A stretch of 64,000 nucleotides of DNA from Gammaproteobacteria bacterium. Its GTDB lineage: Bacteria > Pseudomonadota > Gammaproteobacteria > Pseudomonadales > Halieaceae. The DNA lies in NCBI GenBank assembly GCA_030433415.1, contig JAUIMF010000005.1, positions 1 through 64,000 of the forward strand, given 5' to 3'. The translations under genes and the position numbers were made by a program. Each line of letters opens with the position of its first letter. Position 1 is the stretch's first letter. A model generated the notes under the pieces. It did no database searches. It was not told the DNA's origin and saw only the letters and a list, made by a program, of their open reading frames with translations. Below, piece by piece: positions 16,898 through 26,911 of the stretch.

Positions 16898-18403
16898 ATG
16901 AGCGAAACGACCGCCCAGGCGCTGTGGCATAACTTTCTGGGTCCGTCACCGGACTGGTACAAAAAAGCCATCATCGCCTTTCTGGTGATCAATCCGATCT
17001 TGTTGTTCACCGTTGGCCCGTTCATCACCGGCTGGGTGCTCATCGGCGAATTTATCTTTACGCTCGCCCTTGCTCTGAGATGCTATCCCCTGCAACCCGG
17101 TGGCCTGCTTGCCATCGAGGCCGTCATATTGGGTATGACCAGTCCCCACACGGTCTTTCACGAAGCCGAAGCAAATTTTGAAGTCATTCTGCTGTTGATG
17201 TTCATGGTGGCCGGTATCTACTTCATGAAAGAGCTGCTGCTCTTTGTGTTCACCAAGATTTTGCTGCGTATTCGCTCCAAATTGTTGCTGTCCCTGCTGT
17301 TCAGCCTGGTGGCAGCGGTGTTGTCAGCGTTCCTGGACGCGCTGACGGTCACCGCCGTCCTGATCAGCGTGGGCGTGGGTTTTTACGCGGTGTATCACAA
17401 GGTGGCATCCGGTAAAGGCGAGCACCACGAAGACCACGATCACGCCGATGACGATACCGTCCACGAACACCATCGTGAGGATCTGGAGCAGTTTCGCGCT
17501 TTTCTTCGTTCGCTGCTCATGCATGGCGCCGTGGGCACGGCCCTCGGCGGCGTTTGCACGCTGGTGGGTGAGCCCCAAAACCTGCTGATCGCCTCGGTGG
17601 CGGATTGGGACTTCATACGCTTTGTCACGATCATGGCCCCGGTCACCATGCCGGTGCTGGCCTGCGGTCTGTTGACCTGTGTGTTACTCGAAATGTCGGG
17701 CAAATTTGGCTACGGCGCCCAGCTACCCGACAACGTGCGTAAAGTGCTAGAGGAATTCCAGGCGCGTGTAGATGCGCAGATGAACAGCCGCACCGTGGCG
17801 CGCCTGGCGGTGCAGGCTATCGTCGCGTTGATCCTGGTGGTGGGTCTTGCCATGCACTGGGCCGCTGTCGGTCTCATAGGCCTGATGGTGATCGTACTGC
17901 TTACGGCGTTTAACGGCATCGTCGAAGAACATCAACTTGGCCACGCCTTTGAAGAGGCGCTACCGTTTACCGCCCTTCTGGTCGTGTTCTTTGCCATCGT
18001 GGCAGTCATTCATGACCAGCACCTCTTCACCCCGGTTATCGATGCGGTACTGGCGATGAGTGCGGATGTACGCCCCGCCATGTTCTTCCTGGCGAACGGG
18101 GTGCTGTCGATGATCAGCGATAACGTGTTCGTAGCGACGGTCTACATCAACGAAGTCAAAGCAGCGCTGGATGCGGGCACGATCACGCGACTGGAGTTTG
18201 ATCAACTCGCGGTCGCCATCAACACGGGCACGAACCTGCCGAGCGTAGCCACCCCGAATGGCCAGGCAGCATTTCTCTTCCTATTGACCTCGGCGCTCGC
18301 GCCGCTGATTCGCCTGTCCTATGGACGCATGGTGATCATGGCCCTGCCATACACTGTCGTGCTTGGCGGTGTGGGTCTGGTCTGTGTAACGCTGTTTATC
18401 TGA
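16898..18403 (+). CDS. nhaB: Na+/H+ antiporter NhaB
   Basis: A 501-residue antiporter that exports sodium in exchange for protons. It aligns by eye along its length with E. coli Nha[15 protein letters not shown] start, [14 protein letters not shown], the [20 protein letters not shown] segment, [17 protein letters not shown] and [22 protein letters not shown]. About 12 hydrophobic helices are visible. The cytoplasmic loop at residues 173-195 is unusually rich in His, Asp and Glu. The frame opens at 16859, but ATG 16898 has GGGGAGA (16884-16890) 7 nt upstream and gives the family start. Consistent with a marine lifestyle. Its end is 7 bp from the convergent dnaQ. Confidence 0.95.
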   Translation: MSETTAQALWHNFLGPSPDWYKKAIIAFLVINPILLFTVGPFITGWVLIGEFIFTLALALRCYPLQPGGLLAIEAVILGMTSPHTVFHEAEANFEVILLLMFMVAGIYFMKELLLFVFTKILLRIRSKLLLSLLFSLVAAVLSAFLDALTVTAVLISVGVGFYAVYHKVASGKGEHHEDHDHADDDTVHEHHREDLEQFRAFLRSLLMHGAVGTALGGVCTLVGEPQNLLIASVADWDFIRFVTIMAPVTMPVLACGLLTCVLLEMSGKFGYGAQLPDNVRKVLEEFQARVDAQMNSRTVARLAVQAIVALILVVGLAMHWAAVGLIGLMVIVLLTAFNGIVEEHQLGHAFEEALPFTALLVVFFAIVAVIHDQHLFTPVIDAVLAMSADVRPAMFFLANGVLSMISDNVFVATVYINEVKAALDAGTITRLEFDQLAVAINTGTNLPSVATPNGQAAFLFLLTSALAPLIRLSYGRMVIMALPYTVVLGGVGLVCVTLFI

Positions 18404-18410
18404 GGGCGAA

Positions 18411-19115
18411 CTAACGACGCCAGATTGGCTCTGCTCCGGCCGCCGCAATGTTGTCCAGTTGGGCTTCGTGAGCGGCCAGTTCGTCGGCGCTGGGCTCGAT
18501 CACGGGCAATCTTGCCCGATTTGCCGGAAGGCGACGCAGGGTTTTTGTCGTCTGCTTACCCGTGCTCGAGTCGTCATCGCTGAGCGCCAGCGCCGTCTGC
18601 CCGCCGGTCATCGCCAGATAGACGTCTGCCAGTATCTCCGCGTCCAGCAGGGCGCCGTGTAAATCCCGGCTTGAATTGTCCACCATGTAGCGCTGGCACA
18701 GGGCGTCCAGGCTATTGCGCTGCCCGGGGTGGCGGGCGCGGGCAAACACCAGCGTGTCCATGATGTCGCAGCGCTCGGCCAGTGGCGAGGCCTGGGGATT
18801 CAGTCGCTGCAGTTCACTGTCCAGAAAACCCAGATCAAACGGCGCGTTGTGAATGATCAGCTCTGCCCCTGCCACAAACTCCTCGAACTCTGCAGCGACC
18901 TGGGCAAATACAGGCTTGTCGGCGAGAAATGTGTTGGTGATGCCGTGGACTTCCATGGCCCCGGCATCGATATCGCGTTGGGGATTGATGTAGCGATGAA
19001 AATGGCGGCCCGTGAGTCGGCGATTCATCAACTCAACGCAGCCGATTTCGATAATCCGGTGGCCCTGACTGACTTCCAGGCCGGTGGTTTCTGTATCCAG
19101 AACGATCTGACGCAT
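18411..19115 (-). CDS. dnaQ: DNA polymerase III epsilon subunit (proofreading exonuclease)
   Basis: A 234-residue DEDDh 3'-5' exonuclease, the proofreading subunit of the replicase core. Catalytic Asp7 and Glu9 are in VLDTETTGLE; the second Asp is in HNAPFDLGFLD, and the His/Asp pair in DLHGALLDAEILADVY. The C-terminal tail beyond about residue 180 is flexible and ends in a region expected to bind the polymerase alpha subunit. It follows rnhA by 9 bp on the same strand. This gene order (yafS-rnhA-dnaQ) is the E. coli arrangement, although in E. coli rnhA and dnaQ are divergent. Confidence 0.96.
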   Translation of the reverse strand: MRQIVLDTETTGLEVSQGHRIIEIGCVELMNRRLTGRHFHRYINPQRDIDAGAMEVHGITNTFLADKPVFAQVAAEFEEFVAGAELIIHNAPFDLGFLDSELQRLNPQASPLAERCDIMDTLVFARARHPGQRNSLDALCQRYMVDNSSRDLHGALLDAEILADVYLAMTGGQTALALSDDDSSTGKQTTKTLRRLPANRARLPVIEPSADELAAHEAQLDNIAAAGAEPIWRR

Positions 19116-19124
19116 GGGTGATTC

Positions 19125-19562
19125 TCAGGCAAGCATTTCGTCGATGGCACGATTGGCCAGGGCATCGGCGCGTTCGTTTCCGGGGTGGCCGCTGTGTCCC
19201 TTCACCCAGGACCAGGTAACATGGTGGCGCTGATTCTGCTCATCCAGGCGCTGCCAGAGGTCAGCATTCGCGACGGGTTTGCGTGAGGAGGTTTTCCAGC
19301 CCTTGCGCTTCCAGCCCGCCAACCACTCCGTTATGCCTTTCATCACGTAGGTGGAGTCCGTGGTCAGGGCCACCGCGCAGGGCTCCTTCAGTGCCGCAAG
19401 GCCCTCAATCGCAGCCATGAGTTCCATGCGGTTATTGGTCGTGGTCGCCTCTGCCCCATAGAGTTCCTTCTCGTGCTCTCCAAAAGAAAGCAAGGCACCC
19501 CAACCCCCAGGTCCGGGATTGCCACGGCAGGCACCGTCGGTAAAGAGAACCACTTTTTTCAA
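19125..19562 (-). CDS. rnhA: Ribonuclease HI
   Basis: A 145-residue RNase HI that cleaves the RNA strand of RNA-DNA hybrids. The catalytic residues are each one position earlier than in E. coli: Asp9 ([11 protein letters not shown]), Glu47 (NNRMELMA), Asp69 (TTDSTYV) and Asp133, with His123 in the [13 protein letters not shown] loop. The basic handle region ([14 protein letters not shown]) is present. It begins 2 bp after the stop of the YafS-like methyltransferase and is followed by dnaQ, so the three genes are probably one transcript. Confidence 0.97.
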   Translation of the reverse strand: MKKVVLFTDGACRGNPGPGGWGALLSFGEHEKELYGAEATTTNNRMELMAAIEGLAALKEPCAVALTTDSTYVMKGITEWLAGWKRKGWKTSSRKPVANADLWQRLDEQNQRHHVTWSWVKGHSGHPGNERADALANRAIDEMLA

Positions 19563-19564
19563 GG

Positions 19565-20353
19565 CTACTGCTCAACATCCCGCAGGTGGTTGGCGCTGCG
19601 GCCGATCGTACCGCTGCGGGCGCGCCCGCCGGCCGCGACAGCGAGACCGGGCAGTACACGCAAAGTCGCAGGTTTGCGTACAGGACGGCGCATACCGGCG
19701 ATCTGCTTGATGGCATGGGCTATGTATACACTGCCCCCAGGCAACCGGTGCCCTACCGCCCACTGATCGATGCTTTCGGCCATACGTCGAAGCCTGGGAC
19801 TCGCCGATGGTGGCAACGGAAACAGGTGTTGCACGGATTCCAATTCGCAATCCAGAAGGTTCAGCCAGTCCGTCAGGCGATGCAGGCTCACCGGTTGATG
19901 GTGATGCCAAAGTCCCGAGCGCCGTAGACCGTGCACAGCTTTGTAGGCAACCAGAAGACTGCGCGGATTGAAGCCAATAATCACCAGGTGGCCGTGGGGG
20001 CGTAGCACCCGCTGCATTTCGCGCAGACAGCCGTGCGGATGGGCATCGAACTCCAGGGCATGAAACGCGACGATCATGTCGACGGAATCACTGTCCAGCG
20101 GCAACTCGTCGCCATGGCAACACAGATCCACGGGCGCTACGCCATCGTGACAGGGACCCGCCACAACGCGGTGATTGATCGGGCTGCCATCGATTAGGCG
20201 CCGCCCGGGCAACGGCCCGAGTTGGAGTACGTGGTAGCCGAAAGCCAGATCCAGGATCGGTTGCAGCCGTGCACGGGTACTGTCCCACAACACCTCGTTG
20301 CGGGCCTTGGCGTACCAGGATTCCAGCGCCAGGGAAATCTCGCTAGACTGCAT
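19565..20353 (-). CDS. YafS-like SAM-dependent methyltransferase
   Basis: A class I methyltransferase of the type 11 group, 262 residues from ATG 20353 (a GTG at 20371 is the alternative start; neither has a strong ribosome-binding site). It resembles E. coli YafS in layout: [11 protein letters not shown] near the start, a glycine-rich VLQLGPLPG nucleotide-binding turn, [19 protein letters not shown], and [12 protein letters not shown]. Its substrate is unknown. The position is conserved: YafS homologues sit between gloB and rnhA, as here. The C-terminal 40 residues are Arg/Pro-rich and probably disordered. Confidence 0.85.
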   Translation of the reverse strand: MQSSEISLALESWYAKARNEVLWDSTRARLQPILDLAFGYHVLQLGPLPGRRLIDGSPINHRVVAGPCHDGVAPVDLCCHGDELPLDSDSVDMIVAFHALEFDAHPHGCLREMQRVLRPHGHLVIIGFNPRSLLVAYKAVHGLRRSGLWHHHQPVSLHRLTDWLNLLDCELESVQHLFPLPPSASPRLRRMAESIDQWAVGHRLPGGSVYIAHAIKQIAGMRRPVRKPATLRVLPGLAVAAGGRARSGTIGRSANHLRDVEQ

Positions 20354-20502
20354 GTTGGCTTTTTCTTTCACAGGTATGCAGAGTAGCCACCGCGTAGGAA
20401 CTTGGCAACGCTAGGGCTACATTCGGGCGTCGTCTGGCTGACTTTTATGCAATGCCATTGAGTTGCCCCTGCGTATCAACCCCTATCAGTTGAGGATTAT
20501 TC

Positions 20503-21273
20503 ATGGCCCAGATCCACGCCGTGCCGGCTTTCAGCGACAACTACATCTGGTTGCTGGAGAATGCCGATGGAACCGCTTTTGTCGTCGACCCCGGTGACGG
20601 CGATGCGGTGGACGATGCGCTGGCAGACAGGAACCTGCGACTCGCGGGCATACTCATTACGCACCACCACTTCGATCATGTGGGGGGCGTAGAAATGCTG
20701 AAGGAGAAATACGGCTGTCCCGTCTGGGGACCCCATAACCCCGCCCTGCCCTTCATCGATCACCGCCTGGGCGAAGGCGACCGGGTGCAGGCGGGAGATT
20801 ATTCCCTTGATGTCATCATGGTGCCCGGTCACACCCTGGACCACATCGCCTATTTTCGCGCCGCGCCCGAGCCTCTGCTGTTCTGCGGTGATACGCTCTT
20901 CGCCGGTGGCTGCGGACGCATCTTCGAGGGAGACGCGCCCATGATGTACACGTCGCTCTCGCGTCTGGCTGCCCTGCCCGCCGAAACCGCCGTTTACTGC
21001 GCCCATGAGTACACATTGGCCAACCTCGCCTTTGCCAATGCGGCTGAGCCGGACAACGTAGCGTTACAGCAACGTACGGCAGAGGCGCAGTCCCTGCGTG
21101 ACCGCGGTCTGGCCACGGTGCCTTCTAACATCGCTCTGGAGCGGGCCACAAACCCCTTTCTTCGCCCCGACAGCGCCGGTGTACGCGCCGCGCTGCAGGC
21201 CGCGGGACACGAAGCCCGCGACGACGATGTCGCCGTTTTTGCCGCTCTGAGGTCCTGGAAAGACAATTTCTGA
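20503..21273 (+). CDS. gloB: Hydroxyacylglutathione hydrolase (glyoxalase II)
   Basis: A 256-residue glyoxalase II that hydrolyses S-lactoylglutathione to lactate and glutathione, the last step of methylglyoxal detoxification. The binuclear metal motif THHHFDH gives His54, His56, Asp58 and His59; further ligands are in VPGHTLDH, the bridging Asp of FCGDTLFAGGCGRIFEG, and CAHEYT. The C-terminal substrate-binding part (NPFLRPDS ... FAALRSWKD) is complete. Translation starts at ATG 20503 with GAGG 7 nt upstream. It is divergent from the yafS-like gene and 10 bp ahead of mltD, the conserved gammaproteobacterial order. Confidence 0.96.
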   Translation: MAQIHAVPAFSDNYIWLLENADGTAFVVDPGDGDAVDDALADRNLRLAGILITHHHFDHVGGVEMLKEKYGCPVWGPHNPALPFIDHRLGEGDRVQAGDYSLDVIMVPGHTLDHIAYFRAAPEPLLFCGDTLFAGGCGRIFEGDAPMMYTSLSRLAALPAETAVYCAHEYTLANLAFANAAEPDNVALQQRTAEAQSLRDRGLATVPSNIALERATNPFLRPDSAGVRAALQAAGHEARDDDVAVFAALRSWKDNF

Positions 21274-21283
21274 CCACGTCATC

Positions 21284-22597
21284 ATGCGTCTTCTTGCTCT
21301 TCTTCTGATCGGCCTGTTGTCCGCCTGTGCCACCGAACCGCCCCCGGTGGTTTCGGTGCCCACCGGCGGGGAACTTCTGCCAGCGGTAAAACCCGCCAAA
21401 ATCGAGCCCGAGAAATTACCCCCGGCGACGGATGTATGGGAACGCCTGCGCAGGCAATTGACGTTCCATACCCTGCACAACGCCCAGATCGGCGCCGCCC
21501 GGGACCACTATCTAAAGCAGACCCGGTTCCTGGAGGTCATAGCGCCGCGGGCCGAGCGCTACCTCTATCACCTCGTTACCGAGATTGAGCAGCGCGACAT
21601 GCCCGCCGACATCGCGCTGCTGCCCCTGGTCGAGAGCGCCTTGAATCCCTTTGCGTACTCCAGCCAGCGCGCAGCGGGACTCTGGCAAATCATGCCCGGC
21701 ACCGCAGACGACCTGAACATGCGTCGCGACTGGTGGTATGACGCGCGCCTGGATGTGCGTGACAGCACCCGCAGTGCACTGGATTACCTTGAAGCCCTGA
21801 ACGGCGACTTCGATGGCGACTGGCTGCTGACACTGGCGGCCTACAACGCCGGCAAGGCGCGGGTCCGCCGGGCGATACGCAGAAATCGCGACGCAGGCTT
21901 GCCGACCGACTATTGGTCTTTGAAGCTGCCTCGAGAAACCCGTCACTACGTACCGCGACTCATCGCCCTGAGCACTCTGGTGGCCTTTGATCGTGCCCTT
22001 GGTCTGGAACTGCCCCCGGTTCCCAACTCGCCTGCCTTTGTCGCCGTGCCCACCGGTGGCCAGATTGAAATGCTGCGCGCCGCGGAGCTGGCGAAGATGG
22101 AACTGCTGGACCTGCGTCGCCTGAATCCAGGGCAACTGCGCTGGGCCACGGCGCCACACGGTAGCGGAGAGCTTCTGGTGCCCGCGGAACGCGCCGAGGC
22201 CCTGGCGTCGACGTTTGCCGCCCTGCCGGACGAACAGCGGGTGACGTGGGAGCACTACCGTATACGCCGTGGCGATAGCCTGATCCGTATCGCGAAACGC
22301 TTTGATACCCGCGTAGCCCTGCTTCGCGAGGTCAACAATATTCGCGGCAATATGATTCGCGCCGGCGATACGCTCATGATCCCCAGCAGCGAAGCCTGGC
22401 GCGAAAGCCTCGCCATGGCCCGCAAGGGGCGCACCGGGGTTCGCCGGGGTTATACGGTGCGTAGCGGCGATTCCCTGTATGTGATCGCTCAACGTTTCGG
22501 CGTCACCATCGACGACATCATCACCTGGAACAACCTGGACCCGGCTCGTTACCTTCAACCGGGCCAGGCGCTGACGCTGTTCATAGAGGGCGGCTGA
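21284..22597 (+). CDS. mltD: Membrane-bound lytic murein transglycosylase D
   Basis: A 437-residue lipoprotein that cleaves peptidoglycan glycan strands to anhydromuropeptides. The lipobox LLSAC puts the lipidated Cys at position 15. The SLT domain has catalytic Glu117 in LPLVESALNPFAYS, followed by AAGLWQIMPGTA and TLAAYNAGKARV. Two LysM repeats lie at about residues 320-365 (YRIRRGDSLIRIAKRF) and 388-432 (YTVRSGDSLYVIAQRF). The gloB-mltD pairing matches E. coli. It ends 2 bp before the convergent RND pump gene. Confidence 0.95.
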   Translation: MRLLALLLIGLLSACATEPPPVVSVPTGGELLPAVKPAKIEPEKLPPATDVWERLRRQLTFHTLHNAQIGAARDHYLKQTRFLEVIAPRAERYLYHLVTEIEQRDMPADIALLPLVESALNPFAYSSQRAAGLWQIMPGTADDLNMRRDWWYDARLDVRDSTRSALDYLEALNGDFDGDWLLTLAAYNAGKARVRRAIRRNRDAGLPTDYWSLKLPRETRHYVPRLIALSTLVAFDRALGLELPPVPNSPAFVAVPTGGQIEMLRAAELAKMELLDLRRLNPGQLRWATAPHGSGELLVPAERAEALASTFAALPDEQRVTWEHYRIRRGDSLIRIAKRFDTRVALLREVNNIRGNMIRAGDTLMIPSSEAWRESLAMARKGRTGVRRGYTVRSGDSLYVIAQRFGVTIDDIITWNNLDPARYLQPGQALTLFIEGG

Positions 22598-22599
22598 AG

Positions 22600-25500
22600 C
22601 TAGTTGTCTCTATCTATACGAAAGAACACGGCATACAGCGTTGGCACAACGGTCAGCGTCAACACCGAAGCGAATCCCAGACCGGCCATAATCGTCACCG
22701 CCATGTTTTCAAAAAACACGTCTGACAAGAGTGGGATGAGACCAAGAATCGTGGTTGCGGCGGCCAATATCACTGGCCGCACCCTTGAGACCGCTGAATC
22801 GAGTATGGCTTCGCGCCCTGCTTTGCCATCCTCGATCTGTTGATCAATCTCTTCTATCAGAACAATAGCGTTCTTGATCAGCAGGCCAATCAGGGATAGA
22901 GCGCCGAGCAGGGACATGAAATCGAACGCTCCACCGGTACTCAGCAACCCGGCGGTGATACCGACAATGGCCAGCGGTACGGTCATCCAGATGATCAGAG
23001 GCTGGCGCAGCTTGCCAAAGAGTACGATGCTGGTCAGGATCATCAGCAGAATGCCCACCGGTAGCGAGCTACCGAGGCCCTCCTGGGCATTCTGGTTGTC
23101 TTCGTACTCCCCGCCCCAGGCCAGGCTGTAGCCCGCCGGCAAGTCGATCGCTTCGATCTGCGGACGTAGCCGTTCAAAAAGCGGCGTGGCGAGTTCGCCC
23201 GTGGGGTTGCACGAGGCAATGATCGTTGTCATGCGATTGCGGCTGCGCAGCAACGCATTCTCCCACTCTGTGCGAAAGCCCGTAACGACCGCCGAGGCAG
23301 GCACCGTCGTACCCAACACGGAACTCCAGATCTGCACATCACGCAGTGCATCCACATCACCGCGTTCCCGCTCGGCGGCGCGCATTTTCAGGGGTAGTAC
23401 GCGATTGCCATCGCGGTAACTGCCTGCGGGCAATCCGTCGAAGGCAAACAGCATGGCATCCCCCAGATCCTCCCGCGATATACCCAGCTGCCGACCCACC
23501 TGCTCGTTGAACACTGGGGTCACCAGTTTCACCGGTGAGCGCCAGTCATTGCGAATGTCCACCGCCTCGGCATCGGCGCGCATAATGGCCTGGGCCTGCT
23601 CAGACAATGAACGCAGGATTTTGGGATCCGGCCCCGAAAAACGCGCCTCGATCTTCGCATCCCGGCCAGGGCCGATGCGCAGGGATTTGATGATGGGATC
23701 AAGTGAAGGTGCTTCGTTACGCAGTTTGTCTTCTATCGCCGACCAGAGCGCAGGTAACTGGGAAGGCTCTTCTACCCGCACGATGATCTGGCTATAGGCC
23801 GCGGTGGGTTCCCGGGAGTCGTATACCAGAGTAAAGCGTTGATGCGGGCCTCCAACGACTGCCGTCGTCTGCACGACACCAGGCTGTTCACGGATAAACC
23901 GTGATACCGCCAGCGTGTCGTCCTGGGTGCGGCGGATGTCCGTGCCCTCGGGCTCATAGAGATCGACGAACAGCAGTGGCGTGCTCGAGGCCGGGAAAAA
24001 CCCGCTCTTGACCTGACCAAACCCCACATACCCCGCTACAAACAGTGCCAGCACGATGGCGAGCGTCACCCAGCGATGGTCGATGGCGGCAGCCACAAAT
24101 CGCCGGTAACCGCGAAAGAACAGGCCGCCGTAGGGATCGCTGTTTTCCTGTGCGCCGCCGGGGCGGAGCAGCAACGCGCAAAACAATGGCGTGGTGGTCA
24201 CGGCGGTGACCCAACTCAGTGTCAGCGAGATCAGAATGACGTAGAACAGCGAGCCCGCGAACTCGCCCGTATTGTCCGGCGAAAGGCCGATCGCCGAGAA
24301 AGCGAGAATCCCGATGGCCGTACCGCCAAGCAGCGCCCAGATGGTTTTACCAACGGCCTCGCGCGCCGCCTGCAGGGCTTTCATGCCCCCCTGCATTCGC
24401 ACCTGCATGCCCTCTGCCACCACGATGGCATTGTCCACCAGCATGCCCAGGGCGATGACCATGGCGCCAAGGGAAATGCGCTGCAACTCGATCCCGTAGA
24501 GATACATGATGAGCAGGGTTCCAGCCACGGTTACGAGCAATACCGAGCCAATGATCAGGCCCGTGCGCAGGCCCATGAACAGCAGCAACACGACGATAAC
24601 GATTCCTACGGCCTGGGCGACGCTCACAACAAACCCACTCACCGAGTTCCGGACTTCAAGCGGCTGGTCATAGACCGCCTCGAGGCTCATGCCGACGGGA
24701 ATCAGGGATTGGATTTCTGCGAAACGCCTGTCGAGGCGCTGACCTACGTTCACAACGTTACGCCCCGCTGCCATGCTGATGCCCATGCTCAGGGCTGGCT
24801 TGCCGTTGTGGAAATACATCTTGGTCGGCACCGCTTCGTAGGCGCGCGTTATCGTGGCGATGTCACGCAGGCGTATCAGTTTGCGGTCCTGAGACGACAC
24901 CAGAACGTCGCCCATCTCCTGCACCGACTCAAACTCGCCCGTGGGCTTGATACGCAGGTAATCGTCACCAACGCTGGCATTACCCGCATTGACCACGACA
25001 TTCTGCGACCCGAGCACGCTGGCGATGGAAGCCGGCGTTATCCCCAGATCAGCCATTCGGGCGCGGGACAAATCCAGATAAACAACCTCTCGCTGCTCTC
25101 CGTCGATGGAGACTTTGCGCACACCATCCACGAGCACGAGCTCACGCTTTATCGTGTCCGCCACGTCATACAGATCACGCCACGTATAGCCATCGCCGGT
25201 GAGCATCAGGTAAACACCGTACACATCGCCGAAGTCGTCGATCACCATGGGGGCCAGTGCGCCTGGAGGCAGCTTGGGCCTCACATCGGTAATCTTGCGA
25301 CGTAACTCGTCAAAGATGTTTGGCAGGTCGGCGGCGCCGTACTGGTCCTTGAACTCGATGCTGATGTCAGAGAGACCGGGGCGCGATACGCTCATCTTGA
25401 TGCGCTTGAGCTGTGGAAGCTTCTGCAGCGCGTCCTCGATATGGTAGGTCACCTCATCCTGTACTTCGCGGGCCGAAGCGCCCGGGTACTGGGTGAGGAT

Positions 25501-25638
25501 CTTCGCCATCTTGATGGTAAAGGCGGGGTCCTCCAGCTTGCCCATCTTCTGGAAGCCGTAGATGCCACCGACCGAAAGGATCACCACGACCAGCCATGAA
25601 ATGACCGGCGTGCGTACGGAGTACTCGCCGATGTTCAT
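22600..25638 (-). CDS. RND-family efflux pump inner-membrane transporter
   Basis: A 1012-residue RND transporter, normal for the HAE1/HME classes, with one N-terminal helix, two large periplasmic loops and two blocks of helices (about 335-540 and 860-1010). The helix IV relay segment reads ALGMLVDNAIVVAEG, so the second Asp of the AcrB pair is Asn403 after Asp402, a common variant in non-AcrB RND pumps. The Lys of helix X is present in LLIKNAIVLIEE. It exports small molecules in exchange for protons; substrate unknown. It overlaps its adaptor gene by 4 bp. No TolC-type outer-membrane gene is adjacent. Confidence 0.93.
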   Translation of the reverse strand: MNIGEYSVRTPVISWLVVVILSVGGIYGFQKMGKLEDPAFTIKMAKILTQYPGASAREVQDEVTYHIEDALQKLPQLKRIKMSVSRPGLSDISIEFKDQYGAADLPNIFDELRRKITDVRPKLPPGALAPMVIDDFGDVYGVYLMLTGDGYTWRDLYDVADTIKRELVLVDGVRKVSIDGEQREVVYLDLSRARMADLGITPASIASVLGSQNVVVNAGNASVGDDYLRIKPTGEFESVQEMGDVLVSSQDRKLIRLRDIATITRAYEAVPTKMYFHNGKPALSMGISMAAGRNVVNVGQRLDRRFAEIQSLIPVGMSLEAVYDQPLEVRNSVSGFVVSVAQAVGIVIVVLLLFMGLRTGLIIGSVLLVTVAGTLLIMYLYGIELQRISLGAMVIALGMLVDNAIVVAEGMQVRMQGGMKALQAAREAVGKTIWALLGGTAIGILAFSAIGLSPDNTGEFAGSLFYVILISLTLSWVTAVTTTPLFCALLLRPGGAQENSDPYGGLFFRGYRRFVAAAIDHRWVTLAIVLALFVAGYVGFGQVKSGFFPASSTPLLFVDLYEPEGTDIRRTQDDTLAVSRFIREQPGVVQTTAVVGGPHQRFTLVYDSREPTAAYSQIIVRVEEPSQLPALWSAIEDKLRNEAPSLDPIIKSLRIGPGRDAKIEARFSGPDPKILRSLSEQAQAIMRADAEAVDIRNDWRSPVKLVTPVFNEQVGRQLGISREDLGDAMLFAFDGLPAGSYRDGNRVLPLKMRAAERERGDVDALRDVQIWSSVLGTTVPASAVVTGFRTEWENALLRSRNRMTTIIASCNPTGELATPLFERLRPQIEAIDLPAGYSLAWGGEYEDNQNAQEGLGSSLPVGILLMILTSIVLFGKLRQPLIIWMTVPLAIVGITAGLLSTGGAFDFMSLLGALSLIGLLIKNAIVLIEEIDQQIEDGKAGREAILDSAVSRVRPVILAAATTILGLIPLLSDVFFENMAVTIMAGLGFASVLTLTVVPTLYAVFFRIDRDN

Positions 25639-26819
25639 GCGTCTGAGGGTCCCAGCTTTTCTTCTTCGCGGGGCATGGCCTGCTCGCCCGTCGCGAGCCG
25701 GGTTACTTTCATGCCGTCAGACAGGTACTCGGCTCCCACCGCCACGATCTCTTCGCCGCCCTGAAGGCCCGAGAGAACCTCAATCATGGAACCGGACATG
25801 CGTCCTGTCGTGACCGCGCGACCCCGCACGACCATGTCGGCCTCATCAAGCACAAATACGCGCGCCGATAGGGAGGCATCGGCCTGCACCGCCCGTGCCG
25901 GAACCCAGGTGACCGAGTCCTTGACCATAAGACCGGCGAAGTCGACCTCAACCTGCGCGGTCATGCCAGGCAACACCGTGAACTCCTCGGGCTGAGGCAT
26001 GCTGAAGGCCACGCGGAACGTCTGCGTATCGGTATCTGCCTGCGTTGCGATCTCTTTGACCGTCAGGGCGAAGCTGGTATCTGGATGGTCGTCGAAGGAC
26101 GCCATGGCGCGCACGGCTGCCGCCGCACTCTCTTCAGCGGCAGCGACCGACAGCTCGTCCTCTGGAGTAGCCTGAACACTGCGGACAACGGATTCGGGCA
26201 TGGCAATGATCACGTCCAGTTCGTCCGTGTCCTGCAGATACACAACCTTCTGTTTACCGATCACCTCTTCGAAGTTATCGACATAGCGCCGTGCGATACG
26301 GCCTCTGAAGGGCGCCCTCAGTGTGGTGTAGTCAAGATTGGTCTGCGCCTGTGAGAGCGCAGCCCGCGTCGAACGGAACTCCGCTTCCATACGATCGTAA
26401 TCCAATTGCGAAATACTGCCCGAACCGATCAGCTCTTCGGCGCGGGCGAAGTTTCGCTCGGCGTTCTCGAAGGCCGCCTTACGATCTTCCAGGGTGATCT
26501 CAAAGTCCGTGGGGTCCAGGCGTGCGATGACCTGCCCTTTGTCTACCATATCGCCTTCCCGGACCGGGAGCTCAGCGAGTTGTCCCGGCACCCGGAAGCT
26601 CAGCTCGGCGCGCTTTGACGCCTGTATCGTAGCGGGAAAACGCCGTATTTCGTTGCCGACGCCCGCATCCACCGTAAAGAGTTTAACGGGGCGCGAGTCG
26701 GGCTTTGCGACCGGCTCCGGAGGCTCGGAGCAGGCTCCGACACATACGACGCCGATTACGGTGGACAATCGGACAAAGGACACAAGACACCGGTTAACGA
26801 TTTTGGCAGTCCGGGACAT
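25635..26819 (-). CDS. RND efflux periplasmic adaptor (membrane fusion) lipoprotein
   Basis: A 394-residue HlyD/AcrA-type adaptor that links the RND pump to an outer-membrane channel. The N-terminus has a hydrophobic segment ending in VVCVGAC, a likely lipobox. Then come the biotinyl-lipoyl half (AELSFRVPGQLAELPVREGDMVDKGQVIARLDP), an alpha-hairpin (about 100-160, FENAERNFARAEELIGSGSIS), the second lipoyl half (TTLRAPFRGRIARRYVD), and beta-barrel and membrane-proximal domains. The frame runs on to 26927 and into the end of the helicase gene; ATG 26819 gives a proper signal peptide. The stop overlaps the pump's start by 4 bp. Confidence 0.92.
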   Translation of the reverse strand: MSRTAKIVNRCLVSFVRLSTVIGVVCVGACSEPPEPVAKPDSRPVKLFTVDAGVGNEIRRFPATIQASKRAELSFRVPGQLAELPVREGDMVDKGQVIARLDPTDFEITLEDRKAAFENAERNFARAEELIGSGSISQLDYDRMEAEFRSTRAALSQAQTNLDYTTLRAPFRGRIARRYVDNFEEVIGKQKVVYLQDTDELDVIIAMPESVVRSVQATPEDELSVAAAEESAAAAVRAMASFDDHPDTSFALTVKEIATQADTDTQTFRVAFSMPQPEEFTVLPGMTAQVEVDFAGLMVKDSVTWVPARAVQADASLSARVFVLDEADMVVRGRAVTTGRMSGSMIEVLSGLQGGEEIVAVGAEYLSDGMKVTRLATGEQAMPREEEKLGPSDA

Positions 26820-26911
26820 GGGCAACACTCGATGCGGAAGTGAAGCAATTATAGGTGCGCAGACTGCCGGGACGCGAGGGTTACCGTTCAACTCGAGTGC
26901 GCAGCTTACTC

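Noticed and set aside
24076-25305. 409-codon plus-strand frame
   Set aside because: It lies entirely opposite the RND pump gene and its translation is His/Arg/Gln-rich, typical of the antisense of a GC-rich gene.
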